Assembly: GCA_963825335.1 (NCBI GenBank)
Contig: CAWGSP010000001.1
Location: 868,001-932,000 of the forward strand
DNA: 64,000 bases
DNA from: Methanobacterium_B sp963825335
GTDB lineage: Archaea > Methanobacteriota > Methanobacteria > Methanobacteriales > Methanobacteriaceae
Reading direction: 5' to 3'
This document shows, in pieces, positions 26,664-35,404 of the stretch. A program made the position numbers and the translations under genes. The notes under the pieces are model-generated. The model ran no database searches, was not told the origin of the DNA, and saw only the letters and a program-made list of their open reading frames with translations. Every line of letters starts with the position of its first letter. The first letter of the stretch is position 1.

Positions 26664-27320
26664 ATGAAAGAGGTTGCTATAACCATTAAGGCTGAAAACA
26701 AACCAGGAGTATTGAGGGATATTACAGATATGATGGCTAATTGTGGGATAAATATATCATACACCCACCTATTCATCGAGAAAGACGAGTCTGCATCTGT
26801 ATATATGGAATTAGAAGATGTTGAAGATTTGGAATCACTAGCCAAGAGTATTAGGACCCATGTAAATGTAAAGAATTTCAAAAGTCATCGTTCTCTTGGA
26901 GAAATCTACGGAAAACGAATCATAATCATCGGTGGAGGTGCTCAAGTAGCTCAAGTAGCTCAAGGAGCAATCACGGAATCAGATCGCCATAACATCAGGG
27001 GAGAACGGATAAGTGTAGATACGATCCCATTGGTTGGTGAACAAGAATTGGCAGAGGCAGTTTCTGCTGTTGGAAGGCTTCCAAGGATAGGCGCCCTTGT
27101 GCTAGCCGGATCATTGATGGGGGGCAAAATCACAGAATCAATCGAAGAAATCCAAAGAGAACACGATGTGATCGTAATAAGCCTTAACATGCCGGGAAGT
27201 GTTACAGAGAGAGCCGATCTGGTGATCACAGATCCTGTACAAGCCGGAGTAATGGCTGTGATGGCAGTTGCTGATACAGCAATATTCGATATTAAAAAAA
27301 TAGGAAAAAAGGTTTTTTAA
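26664..27320 (+). CDS. ehbQ: ACT-domain protein, probable EhbQ (DUF5612)
   Basis: 218 residues: an N-terminal ACT domain (KEVAITIKAENKPGVLRDIT, residues 2-21, to about 75) and a C-terminal domain (IIIIGGGAQVAQVAQ ... VLAGSLMGGKITESI) known only in methanogens. The last Ehb gene of Methanothermobacter, ehbQ, encodes a protein of this type as far as I recall; the assignment rests on that and on position. ACT domains bind amino acids or other small ligands, so a regulatory role is plausible. A 9-base tandem repeat near 26941 (encoding AQVAQVAQ) is an oddity. Confidence 0.7.
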   Translation: MKEVAITIKAENKPGVLRDITDMMANCGINISYTHLFIEKDESASVYMELEDVEDLESLAKSIRTHVNVKNFKSHRSLGEIYGKRIIIIGGGAQVAQVAQGAITESDRHNIRGERISVDTIPLVGEQELAEAVSAVGRLPRIGALVLAGSLMGGKITESIEEIQREHDVIVISLNMPGSVTERADLVITDPVQAGVMAVMAVADTAIFDIKKIGKKVF

Positions 27321-27351
27321 ATTAGCTAAACCAATAAAAAAGATTTAGGAT

Positions 27352-27639
27352 TTATAATGGTTCCAAAGTTCTGATAAGATTTTCTGCTGCGATTTTAATC
27401 TTAGGATCCTTTATTTTTCCACTTTTGGCGATCTTTAGTGCCATCTCAAGTACTTTTGGAACATCTTCAGCAGAAATACTCTCTGCCATATGAGTAAAGT
27501 CCTGATTCGGGTCGTCTTCCATTTTATACTCTTCTTTGGCCATAGTATCCAGCATTATTCGGCATTCTTTTATTAAATCTGGATCGTCCTTCATAGCCTC
27601 ACACTTAGCCATTAGATCTTTCTCTTTTTTTTCATCCAT
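27352..27639 (-). CDS. Small helical protein, paralogue 1
   Basis: 95 residues, charged and helical, no recognised family. It is clearly related to the protein encoded at 28298-28579: shared pattern KC near residue 12, LDxM, EDDPxQ, MAE, DVxxVLExALK and SGxIKD. About 45 percent identity by eye. Start ATG 27639. Lies 31 bp from the convergent ehbQ-like gene. Confidence 0.75.
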   Translation of the reverse strand: MDEKKEKDLMAKCEAMKDDPDLIKECRIMLDTMAKEEYKMEDDPNQDFTHMAESISAEDVPKVLEMALKIAKSGKIKDPKIKIAAENLIRTLEPL

Positions 27640-28297
27640 AAATCAACACCATACTTAATATTGTTTTTTAGACAATTTATAATTTTGTTAATATAAACAA
27701 AAATAATAGCAAAAATAAATTCTAATTATGAATAGAACCCCATGTCCATAATTACGATAAAAAACAATTGAAATGTAACTAGTTTACCCAATAATTTAGA
27801 TGATATCTCAGAATTGATAATTTATTTATTTTTTTTCTTGGCATTTTCAGGGTTGTATCTAATAGCTCAGTTTGAATATATTCAGTTCGCATATTGAAGT
27901 CTTATTATGCTTTTAGAACAGATAAGGTCGGTCAAAAATGGTTAGTACCCACCTTATTGATCTTATTTTATAAAAATATAGTATTTTATTGCGAATGGGT
28001 GATGGTTCAGATCTTTAGGAAATAGGACAATAATATGAGGCATAGTCGAGGTAAGCCTGATCATTTCTCTAAAATATTGCTTAGAATATTGAAAGCGTGG
28101 AATTCATAACACATGGAATTCATAACAGTTCAAAATCTAACTTAAATAAGCATATCACACGACTCACGCCATCTACAATCATAAACAAAACTGAATAAAA
28201 CAATAACTCTGCTAAACATAGACAGGGAGCAATTAAAAAAAAAGTTCAATTAATTTTAGGAGATACAAGATTTATAAAAAAAAATTAAGAAAATATT
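27640..28297. other. Intergenic region, 658 bp
   Basis: Separates the two small paralogues. It holds a possible box C/D-like RNA (TATA at about 27967-27975, C-box-like GTGATGG 27999-28005, D box CTGA 28057-28060) and the terminator of the right paralogue (28231-28249). No reading frame supported. Confidence 0.4.
28231..28249 (-). terminator. U-rich terminator of small paralogue 2
   Basis: The plus strand reads aattaaaaaaaaagttcaa; on the transcribed strand this is a U9 tract, 49 bases after the stop codon. The identical 19 bases recur at 61361-61379 after aCPSF1. Confidence 0.55.
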
Positions 28298-28579
28298 TTA
28301 ACTCATCTCTATTGCCCGGATAATCTTGCTGGCAGCATTTTTGAGTTCAACGTCTTTAATGTCTCCACTTTCTCTGACCTTCAGTGCTAATTCAAGAACC
28401 TGAGAAACATCCTTAGATTTTAAATTTTCTGCCATTTCCATGTATGTCTGATCTGGATCGTCTTCAAGCTTCACATCTTTATCTTTCATTATATCCAAAA
28501 GTACCTGACATGAACCCATAACGGTCGAATCATCAATATTTTTACATTTTGACAACAGTTCTTCTGCTTTTTTATCCAT
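28298..28579 (-). CDS. Small helical protein, paralogue 2
   Basis: 93 residues, paralogue of the 27352-27639 product (shared MDxKxExL, KC, LDIM, EDDPDQ, MAEN, DVSQVLELALKV, SGDIKD). Two such genes on the same strand separated by 658 bp look like an old tandem duplication. Function unknown. Confidence 0.75.
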   Translation of the reverse strand: MDKKAEELLSKCKNIDDSTVMGSCQVLLDIMKDKDVKLEDDPDQTYMEMAENLKSKDVSQVLELALKVRESGDIKDVELKNAASKIIRAIEMS

Positions 28580-28854
28580 AAAATCACCAAATATATTATG
28601 TATTGATATGCTTTATACCTTTATATTACTATTCTATGATATCCATCAAATCCCATAATTATCATTCACATTCCTTAATATTTGGTGAATCTTTTATTCA
28701 TTACAATACACCAACAATGCTATATTTCTTTATCAATATATTATATACTGAAACATCAATAAATTATACGGAATCTATGCTGGAATTCGTAACTTTCTTG
28801 AACATTCCATACTTAATAAACTGAAAACATTTAAATTAAAAATTGGGTGATTAA

Positions 28855-29181
28855 ATGTCCGAAAATATGATTGCAAAACCATTTATATTAGAAGATTTGA
28901 TAGGATATCAAGAAAATTCTGTTGTTAGTCGCGAAATTGTGAGGAAAGAAACAGGTACCGTCACCATATTTGCATTTGATAAGGGTGAAGGATTGAGTGA
29001 ACATACTGCACCGTTCGATGCTATAGTACAAGTTGTTGATGGTACTGCAGAGATCATTATTTCCGGCAGCAAAAACATTGTTAAGAAGGGTGAAATAATT
29101 ATAATGCCTGCAAATATACCACACGCACTCAATGCTGTGGAAAAGTTTAAAATGGTATTGACCATGATCAGGTCGAATTAA
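28855..29181 (+). CDS. Single-domain cupin protein
   Basis: 108 residues with a cupin barrel: EGLSEHTAPFDAIVQVVDG (first motif, His present) and MPANIPHALNA (second motif, His). Small cupins of this kind may bind a metal and a small ligand; no reaction can be assigned. Start ATG 28855 behind gggtgat. A divergent AT-rich 275-bp space precedes it. Confidence 0.85.
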   Translation: MSENMIAKPFILEDLIGYQENSVVSREIVRKETGTVTIFAFDKGEGLSEHTAPFDAIVQVVDGTAEIIISGSKNIVKKGEIIIMPANIPHALNAVEKFKMVLTMIRSN

Positions 29182-29222
29182 ATGGTTTTGAACCCTGTTC
29201 ATAATAATATCATGTATTTTTT

Positions 29223-30029
29223 TCACTTATCTATATTGTACTCGCATATACCCGAGTATTCACAAGCATCACATTTCTTTGCATTCTGCACAAATACTGG
29301 CATTAAATCATTGTAAAGCATGGATGTTAGCTCTTTAAATTTATCCAGAAATTTATTTCTTAAAATTGAATTTATTATTACTGGTTTCCTTGTGCCAACG
29401 CGGACGTAGTTTATAAATCCTACATTGACTGTTTTGTTAAATTCAGATTCCATTAAAATTGAATATGCAGTTATTTTGAGGGCATCGGATTCCCATACAC
29501 CTTTTAAAGGGGGCAAACTTGTTTTTATTTCTACTGGGTAGTAAACACCGTCGATTATCTCGATTTTATCTAACCTTCCACTGAGTCCGAGTTCCCTATC
29601 TTCTATTCTAAATTCTGTTAGTGATGGTGGGAATAATAAATCTATTGCTTCTGCACCCGTTAATCCAGATCTCAAAATTTTTTGAGTTTTGATTGCAATC
29701 ATCAAAGAAACAAATTTCAGATCTTCCTTCAAATTATTGAAAACATCCTCGGCATCACTATCGAACATATCATCATGATATCGTTTATAAATCGTGTTCA
29801 AGAATTCTGGAACATTGTTATATAATGAAGTTAAAATATCTTTAACTCTGATTTCTCCATTTAAATTCCATATATTTCTTTTTATCAGTTCTTCAAAACC
29901 AGTTATTGCTTCGTGCGTTATTTCATTGGTTAAAATTGTATTTGTTTGGATATTAGAATTTTCCATGTATCGTATGTAAACTTTCATTGGGCAGTAAATA
30001 TATTCGTTGAATATTGAAACTGTAATCAT
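29223..30029 (-). CDS. Solitary Cas4-like PD-(D/E)XK exonuclease
   Basis: 268 residues with Cas4/RecB features in order: Cys13 (YIYCPMKVY), His39, Asp154 in LSGRLDKIEI, Glu167-x-Lys169 in YPVEIKTS, and three C-terminal cysteines 253, 256 and 262 (CDACEYSGIC). The four cysteines would hold a [4Fe-4S] cluster as in Cas4. No cas gene or CRISPR array lies nearby, so it may act in DNA repair or as a stand-alone relative rather than in spacer acquisition. Its minus-strand neighbour upstream is homoserine dehydrogenase. Confidence 0.82.
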   Translation of the reverse strand: MITVSIFNEYIYCPMKVYIRYMENSNIQTNTILTNEITHEAITGFEELIKRNIWNLNGEIRVKDILTSLYNNVPEFLNTIYKRYHDDMFDSDAEDVFNNLKEDLKFVSLMIAIKTQKILRSGLTGAEAIDLLFPPSLTEFRIEDRELGLSGRLDKIEIIDGVYYPVEIKTSLPPLKGVWESDALKITAYSILMESEFNKTVNVGFINYVRVGTRKPVIINSILRNKFLDKFKELTSMLYNDLMPVFVQNAKKCDACEYSGICEYNIDK

Positions 30030-30115
30030 TTCATATCAACTCCTATGTTATTACATATACATATTATTGTATTAAAGATATTTATAATCTTTGATGAATG
30101 AAAATTGTAGAATAT

Positions 30116-30147
30116 TAAAAAAAATTAGGATATATAAAAAAATATGT
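30116..30147 (-). terminator. U-rich terminator of homoserine dehydrogenase
   Basis: Two A-rich tracts on the plus strand just below the hom stop codon, a U-rich 3' end on the transcribed strand. The second tract lies within a few bases of the stop. Confidence 0.4.
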
Positions 30148-30150
30148 AAA

Positions 30151-31431
30151 TTAAAGTGTTCTAATAAATTCTGGCTTATCCTTAATACAGGCTAGACCAT
30201 CAATTTTAACTAAAGCCCCTTTAATGTCTCTTTCGATGGCACTGTGAGTTACCATAAAAATAGGAACTTTTCCATCTTCGGGTTGTTTTTGTGTCATCAA
30301 TGATATACTTATATTATGTTCGCTCAGTATCCCGGATATTTCGTGAAGTACTCCGGGTTTGTCCTCTGCAAGCAGTCGAATATAATATTTTGTTTTTAGA
30401 TCTTTAATATCCTTGACATTTCGTACTGAATTTTCTACAGGCCCGTAGATAACAGGTGCTTCATGGTTTTCGATGATACTTATACAATCACCCACAACTG
30501 CACTTGCGGTTGGCATCATTCCTGCACCGGGGCCATACATCATTACTGGTCCAACAATATCGCCAACAAGGTATATCCCATTAAATACTCCATTTACCGA
30601 AGAAAGAAGATGGTTTGAGGGTATTATGGTGGGATGCACCCTGACTTCTAAATTTCCATCCGCCATTTTGGAGACTGCTAGAAGCTTAATACAAGAATCA
30701 AGTTCTTCCTTTGCAAAAACGATATCTTCCTGTGTTACGTGTGTTATTCCCTCCACATGAAACTTTTCTTGTTTAATGTAAATGCCGAAACCAATTATTG
30801 TGAGCAGTATAAGTTTCTGAGCCGTATCATCCCCTTCTATGTCAAATGAGGGGTCAAATTCCGCATATCCTTTGTCTTTTGCTTCTTTCAGAACTTCATC
30901 AAAGTCACGATTCTCTTCAGACATCTTGCTAAGTATATAATTTGCTGTACCATTAACTATCCCGTAGATAGATTCGATATGGTTTGCTGCGAGGCTTTCA
31001 TTCAATGGCTGTAGAAGTGGAATCCCTCCCCCGACACTGGCTTCGAAACATATTCTAACATTATTTTTCTGTGATGTAGATATAATTTCATCCCAGTGTT
31101 TTGCAAGTAATGCTTTATTAGCGGTTACAACGTGCTTTCCATTTTCCATAGCGCGTAAAATAAATTGAAGTGCAGGTTGATATCCTCCCATGAGTTCTAC
31201 AACAATATCAATATCCGGATCTTCTAGAATATCATTAATATCGGTTGAAAGTGTACCTTCTGGTACATATACTCCCCTATCACTGATAATATCTAAATCT
31301 ACAATTTTTTTTAGTATAACCTTTTTATTAACTTTTTTTTCTAATAGATCTATGTTTTTGTTTAGTGTTTCAACAACCCCACTTCCTATGGTTCCGAAAC
31401 CTATGAGTCCAATGTATACCACATCATTCAT
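30151..31431 (-). CDS. hom: Homoserine dehydrogenase with C-terminal ACT domain
   Basis: 426 residues: N-terminal Rossmann domain (IGLIGFGTIGSGVVETLN), catalytic region with VTANKALLA and FEASVGGGIPLL (the KALLAKH and GGGIP motifs), and a C-terminal ACT domain (LLAEDKPGVLHEISGILSEH). It reduces aspartate semialdehyde to homoserine in methionine and threonine synthesis. The ACT domain points to feedback control by a product such as threonine. Full length. Confidence 0.96.
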   Translation of the reverse strand: MNDVVYIGLIGFGTIGSGVVETLNKNIDLLEKKVNKKVILKKIVDLDIISDRGVYVPEGTLSTDINDILEDPDIDIVVELMGGYQPALQFILRAMENGKHVVTANKALLAKHWDEIISTSQKNNVRICFEASVGGGIPLLQPLNESLAANHIESIYGIVNGTANYILSKMSEENRDFDEVLKEAKDKGYAEFDPSFDIEGDDTAQKLILLTIIGFGIYIKQEKFHVEGITHVTQEDIVFAKEELDSCIKLLAVSKMADGNLEVRVHPTIIPSNHLLSSVNGVFNGIYLVGDIVGPVMMYGPGAGMMPTASAVVGDCISIIENHEAPVIYGPVENSVRNVKDIKDLKTKYYIRLLAEDKPGVLHEISGILSEHNISISLMTQKQPEDGKVPIFMVTHSAIERDIKGALVKIDGLACIKDKPEFIRTL

Positions 31432-31534
31432 TAAAATCCCCCAAATAAATTTTTAAACTTCTTAATAGTAATTTATTATTTTAATACTTCTGCCTATAAT
31501 ATAACTATTGTTAATAAGTATTATTATTGTTAGA

Positions 31535-32560
31535 CTATACTAATTTCAAGTTTACGAGTTTGATATATTCCCCGATCGATTCCCTTGTTGTTCCAACTAT
31601 TACCCTGTAACTGACAGTTTTTCCTATTACCCTTTCAAGTTTTCCACGAACAGCTACACGTTCATTGTTTTTGGCCTGTCCAGAATATGTGTGGGTGTAA
31701 GAAGCAACCTCTTCAATTGGTACATTGGGGCCTTCGATTATTTTTACATCTTCCACTTTATACAGGGCAGGGTTATCAAAAGCTGCAAGTGAATCTTTAA
31801 CTGTACATTCTATTTTGGCCATCCCTAAAGGTTCGTATCTCACAGTTCCATAGGTACCTGTGATTTCGTCCCAGTCCCTAGTCTGAAGCAGATCAAATAG
31901 GGTGCCGTCTATTACTCCCCTATTATTTTTACGATTTTCGTACCATCTGAATTCATTGTAAGTTAGTGATGAATCTTTTATCCTTTTTTCATAGAGTTTT
32001 TTCCAATATTCTTCTCCAATGGATTTAAGAGAACTTGATTCATTATCTTTCAAGGTTTTAAATGTTCTCATTGCATTTTTATGGTTTTCTAGCCCATAAA
32101 TAACGAAGTCTATGTCTGATGAACTGGGATTATATAAATTAGGGAGTATTGAACCAGAAATTCCCATTTTATCGTAAGAAATGCCTGCATTTTTATGGAA
32201 TATTCCTGCAAGCTTCACAACTTTTTCTAGAAGTGAGTCCCGGGATTGGGAGTTTCTTATTTCATTTAGACGTTCAGTGGGTTTTAATATCGTTTCCACT
32301 TTGTTAATAGGCACACCCATCATCTGAACATTAGTGATTTCACAATCAAATAAGTATTCTGGATAGTTCTTTTCCAAAAAGTCATAGGCTTGTTTCGAAT
32401 CCACTTTAGAATATCGAGTATCATTAAGATACCGATCACCCTCTTCATCTGGGATATATCTTAAAAATGATATTATCCTATCTTCTGGGTGGAGGTAGGT
32501 TGTGGTTGCAAAGAACATATCATCGCTCGTGTGTATGAAATCTCTGGGTCTTGCTCTCAT
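31535..32560 (-). CDS. Archaeal nucleotidyltransferase-domain protein (COG2413-like)
   Basis: 341 residues. The central nucleotidyltransferase signature is GISGSILPNLYN (residues 133-144) followed by SSSDIDFVIYG with Asp149 and Asp151, the metal-binding pair. The N-terminal part starts with RPRDFIHTSDDMFFATTTYL and the C-terminal part looks like a nucleic-acid-binding or dimer domain (HTYSGQAKNNERVAVRGKLE). Conserved in methanogens as a predicted nucleotidyltransferase; substrate unknown. Confidence 0.75.
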   Translation of the reverse strand: MRARPRDFIHTSDDMFFATTTYLHPEDRIISFLRYIPDEEGDRYLNDTRYSKVDSKQAYDFLEKNYPEYLFDCEITNVQMMGVPINKVETILKPTERLNEIRNSQSRDSLLEKVVKLAGIFHKNAGISYDKMGISGSILPNLYNPSSSDIDFVIYGLENHKNAMRTFKTLKDNESSSLKSIGEEYWKKLYEKRIKDSSLTYNEFRWYENRKNNRGVIDGTLFDLLQTRDWDEITGTYGTVRYEPLGMAKIECTVKDSLAAFDNPALYKVEDVKIIEGPNVPIEEVASYTHTYSGQAKNNERVAVRGKLERVIGKTVSYRVIVGTTRESIGEYIKLVNLKLV

Positions 32561-32953
32561 GAATTCATTTAACTAGTTGCACATTATTAAATATGACAGT
32601 CTGGAACATTTATGAGTAGTTGGAAAAAAATTATTTAATGGATTTTTATTGGTTTAAAATCCAATTTAATGTTTAATATATTTTATAATAATATCAAAAG
32701 AGATTAAATGAGTTAATAACATAAATTAGATCATTACCGTTGAGTACGATCATTATCATGCAAAGTTTAGATCGTGTAATAGGGAATCATTGGTAATAAA
32801 AAAAATTTTTAAATAAATTAGAGTTCACATCATGATCTCAGAATTTTCGATCAGAGTGTCAAGTCATGGTTTGGGGGCATACATTATTAAAATTGGAAAT
32901 TAAATTAATTTATAATATATGTAATAACATTAACAATCGATGGATATGAATCA
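32561..32953. other. Intergenic region, 393 bp
   Basis: Spacer between divergent genes. A good TATA box (TTTATAATATA, 32909-32919) predicts a start of transcription about 10 bases before the ATG at 32954. Nothing else recognised. Confidence 0.5.
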
Positions 32954-33541
32954 ATGAAGCAAATAAAACTCGAAGAAAACATCATTTATAACGGAAGCCA
33001 AATTGAACCAATGTGGGCTTTTAAAAACTATGGAATAAAAGATTCAAATATTGTGGCATGGATCGGTCCAATGGAAATAATTCCAGACCATTTAATTGAT
33101 TTTGAAGATGTTGGTCTTGATATAAAAGGAGATAAACTCGCACATTTTATGATAGAGCACTTTGATATCCAACCTGCAGATATTAGGCTGTGCTATCATA
33201 GGCAGAGGATTTTTGTAATGATAATCAAAGATCTTTTACAAGATATGGGGGTCACAACCATAAGAAGTGGAGATGATCTCTATTTTAGTCAGGATAATAA
33301 GAAAAATGGTAAGTTGTCTGTTTCTATTGCAACTTGCTCAATCAGCAGTATGAAAATACATTTTGCCCTTAATCTGACTGCAAAGGGAACACCTGATGAT
33401 ATAAATACCGCTGGTGTGATGGAAACGGGTGTTGATATCAAAATTGGGGATGTGCACAATCTTATTAACTCTGCAGCAAGAGAATATATACATGAAATAT
33501 CCTCCATTGAATTGGACATAAGTAAAACAAAAGTATTTTGA
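32954..33541 (+). CDS. DUF366 family protein
   Basis: 195 residues beginning MKQIKLEENIIYNGSQIEPMW, with the family's WIGPMEIIPDHLIDFED and HFMIEHFD stretches. No biochemical function is established to my knowledge. It is immediately upstream of queD and queE on the same strand, so a role near deazaguanine (archaeosine) metabolism is a reasonable but unproven inference. Confidence 0.85.
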   Translation: MKQIKLEENIIYNGSQIEPMWAFKNYGIKDSNIVAWIGPMEIIPDHLIDFEDVGLDIKGDKLAHFMIEHFDIQPADIRLCYHRQRIFVMIIKDLLQDMGVTTIRSGDDLYFSQDNKKNGKLSVSIATCSISSMKIHFALNLTAKGTPDDINTAGVMETGVDIKIGDVHNLINSAAREYIHEISSIELDISKTKVF

Positions 33542-33603
33542 TATTGATCGAAAATACCAAAATTAATTTTCTGAGATAATACATAAAATGGAAGGTACTT
33601 AAT

Positions 33604-34086
33604 ATGATGATAGAAATTAACGGAATTCACGCAAACTTAAGGTTTTCAGCAGCACACATGATTCCAAAACACGAATCTTGTGGCGTTATCCATGGACACT
33701 CATACATAGTAGATGTGGTTGTAGAGGGTGAAAGATCGGGAGAATTTGGTTTTGTTGTTGATTTCAAAATGGTTAAGGATATAATTCGACGAATGTGTAA
33801 AGATTTAGATCACAGGGTCTTAATACCCACAAGAAACCCGGAAATAACGTTTGAAAATCTTGAAGGACCGGTCAAATTTTCCATTGGAAGCAAAGAATAT
33901 ATGTTACCACTCGAGGACTGCCTACTTCTTGACCTCAAATCCACATCTGCAGAAGATTTATCCGAGTACTTTGCAGAAGAATTGTTTGATGATTTAAAAC
34001 GAATAAACAGCAAAATTTCGAGTGTTCAGATATGTGTAAATGAAGGGATAGGACAAGGCGCTTATTTCACGAAAAATTCAGATTAA
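33604..34086 (+). CDS. queD: 6-pyruvoyl/6-carboxytetrahydropterin synthase family protein
   Basis: 160 residues. Zinc ligands His in FSAAHMI and in HGHSY; catalytic Cys in HESCGVIHG; DLDHR later in the protein. In the archaeosine pathway this family makes 6-carboxytetrahydropterin from dihydroneopterin triphosphate, the substrate for QueE next door. Start at ATG 33604 or 33607. Confidence 0.93.
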   Translation: MMIEINGIHANLRFSAAHMIPKHESCGVIHGHSYIVDVVVEGERSGEFGFVVDFKMVKDIIRRMCKDLDHRVLIPTRNPEITFENLEGPVKFSIGSKEYMLPLEDCLLLDLKSTSAEDLSEYFAEELFDDLKRINSKISSVQICVNEGIGQGAYFTKNSD

Positions 34087-34108
34087 AAACATCTAAAGGA
34101 GTTTTAAA

Positions 34109-34828
34109 ATGAAAACTCATATTAATGAAGTCTTCTCCAGTATCCAAGGTGAAGGCATACTGTTAGGTCGCAGACAAATCTTTGTAAGGTTTTCTGGTTG
34201 TAACTTGGACTGTAATTACTGCGACACTTCTAAAAGCCGCGATCCAAACTATGGGGAGTCAATTACTTCAGATAAACTTTATGAATCTGTAAATAAACTT
34301 ATAACTCCAGATTTTCATTCTATTTCTTTTACGGGTGGAGAACCACTGTTACATGCAGATTTTATAAAATATTTTCTTGAGAACCATAAATTTAAATCCT
34401 TGTTGGAGACAAATGGTTCATTACCCGATGAACTGAGAAAACTTGTTGGATTGGTGGATTATGTCTCTATGGATATAAAATTACCCGAACATAATGCTTC
34501 TAAAAATTGGGATGATCTATTTGATTTGGAAGTAGAATCGATAAAACTATTAAGAGATAAAGAGATAAATACATACTGTAAAGTGGTTGTCATGCCTGAA
34601 ACAAAATTGGAGATGATAGATTACATTGCTTCGACGATAACCGAAGAAGTTAAAAATATATCCAAACTTGTTATGGTGATTCAACCGGTAAGTTCTCTTG
34701 ATTCGATAAGTTCTCTTGATAATTGGATAAACTGTGGACAGAAGTTATTGGAAATATCAGAAACAGCAGGAAAATACATCGAAGTCTTAACAATACCCCA
34801 AATTCACAAACTTTTAAATGTGAGGTAG
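34109..34828 (+). CDS. queE: 7-carboxy-7-deazaguanine synthase, radical SAM
   Basis: 239 residues. Radical SAM motif Cys31-x3-Cys35-x2-Cys38 in SGCNLDCNYCDT, then TGGEPLLH. QueE converts 6-carboxytetrahydropterin to carboxydeazaguanine, for archaeosine in tRNA in archaea. The family start MKTHINEVFSSIQGEG is present. A short internal direct repeat (SSLDSISSLDN) lies near the C-terminus. 22 bp after queD, hence one operon. Confidence 0.95.
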   Translation: MKTHINEVFSSIQGEGILLGRRQIFVRFSGCNLDCNYCDTSKSRDPNYGESITSDKLYESVNKLITPDFHSISFTGGEPLLHADFIKYFLENHKFKSLLETNGSLPDELRKLVGLVDYVSMDIKLPEHNASKNWDDLFDLEVESIKLLRDKEINTYCKVVVMPETKLEMIDYIASTITEEVKNISKLVMVIQPVSSLDSISSLDNWINCGQKLLEISETAGKYIEVLTIPQIHKLLNVR

Positions 34829-34839
34829 GAGGCTTTTAA

Positions 34840-35403
34840 ATGGAAATGGATACAAAAGTGACGGTGCACGATGCAATGACATCGAGTGTCATAACAGTGG
34901 ATCCTAAAACAACTGTAGCATCAGCCGCAGTATTGATGACAAGGTTTAAGATCGGCAGCTTAGTTGTCAAAGATGAAACTGAAGTTAAAGGCTTAGTTAC
35001 CAAAAGTGACATCATTGCAAAGGTTGTTGCCAATAATAAAATAGCAAGCAACATTTACATCGATCAAATTATGACCAAAAACCTAATCATAATAGATCCT
35101 GGAAGTGAACTGAATCAAGCTGCAAGAATTATGGCAAAAAATAATATTAGAAGACTCCCTGTCGTTAATAACGGAATTTTAGTTGGAATTTTAACATCAA
35201 CCGATGTTTTGTTGGTTTCACCAGAACTTACAGAATTGCTGGTTGAAAATGCTAGAATGGAAAATGAGAGGGATTATAGGGATTCAAAAAGTAGTACAGT
35301 ACCCGGGACTTGCGAACTGTGTGGAAACTACGTTGATTATTTAGATGTCTTTGATGGAAAATTTGTATGTGAGGAGTGTAAAGAAGATCTGGAGGGTGAA
35401 TAA
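34840..35403 (+). CDS. CBS-pair protein with C-terminal zinc ribbon
   Basis: 187 residues: two CBS motifs (about 5-65 and 70-130; VKGLVTKSDII and LVGILTSTDVL are the typical strand-helix endings), then a zinc ribbon with CELCGNYVDYL and FVCEECKEDL. CBS pairs bind adenosine ligands (AMP, ATP or S-adenosylmethionine). First of five CBS genes in a row. It starts just 12 bp after queE. The target is unknown. Confidence 0.88.
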   Translation: MEMDTKVTVHDAMTSSVITVDPKTTVASAAVLMTRFKIGSLVVKDETEVKGLVTKSDIIAKVVANNKIASNIYIDQIMTKNLIIIDPGSELNQAARIMAKNNIRRLPVVNNGILVGILTSTDVLLVSPELTELLVENARMENERDYRDSKSSTVPGTCELCGNYVDYLDVFDGKFVCEECKEDLEGE

Positions 35404-35404
35404 C

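Noticed and set aside
26941..26970. Tandem 9-base repeat in the EhbQ-like gene
   Set aside because: Only two to three copies, in frame, encoding AQV units in a glycine-rich loop; not a significant repeat array.
28603..28824. 73-codon plus-strand frame before the cupin gene
   Set aside because: Composition dominated by Ile, Tyr, Asn, Ser from AT-rich DNA; no start signal.
29223..30029. CRISPR locus around the Cas4-like gene
   Set aside because: No direct repeats with regular spacing and no other cas gene within the window.
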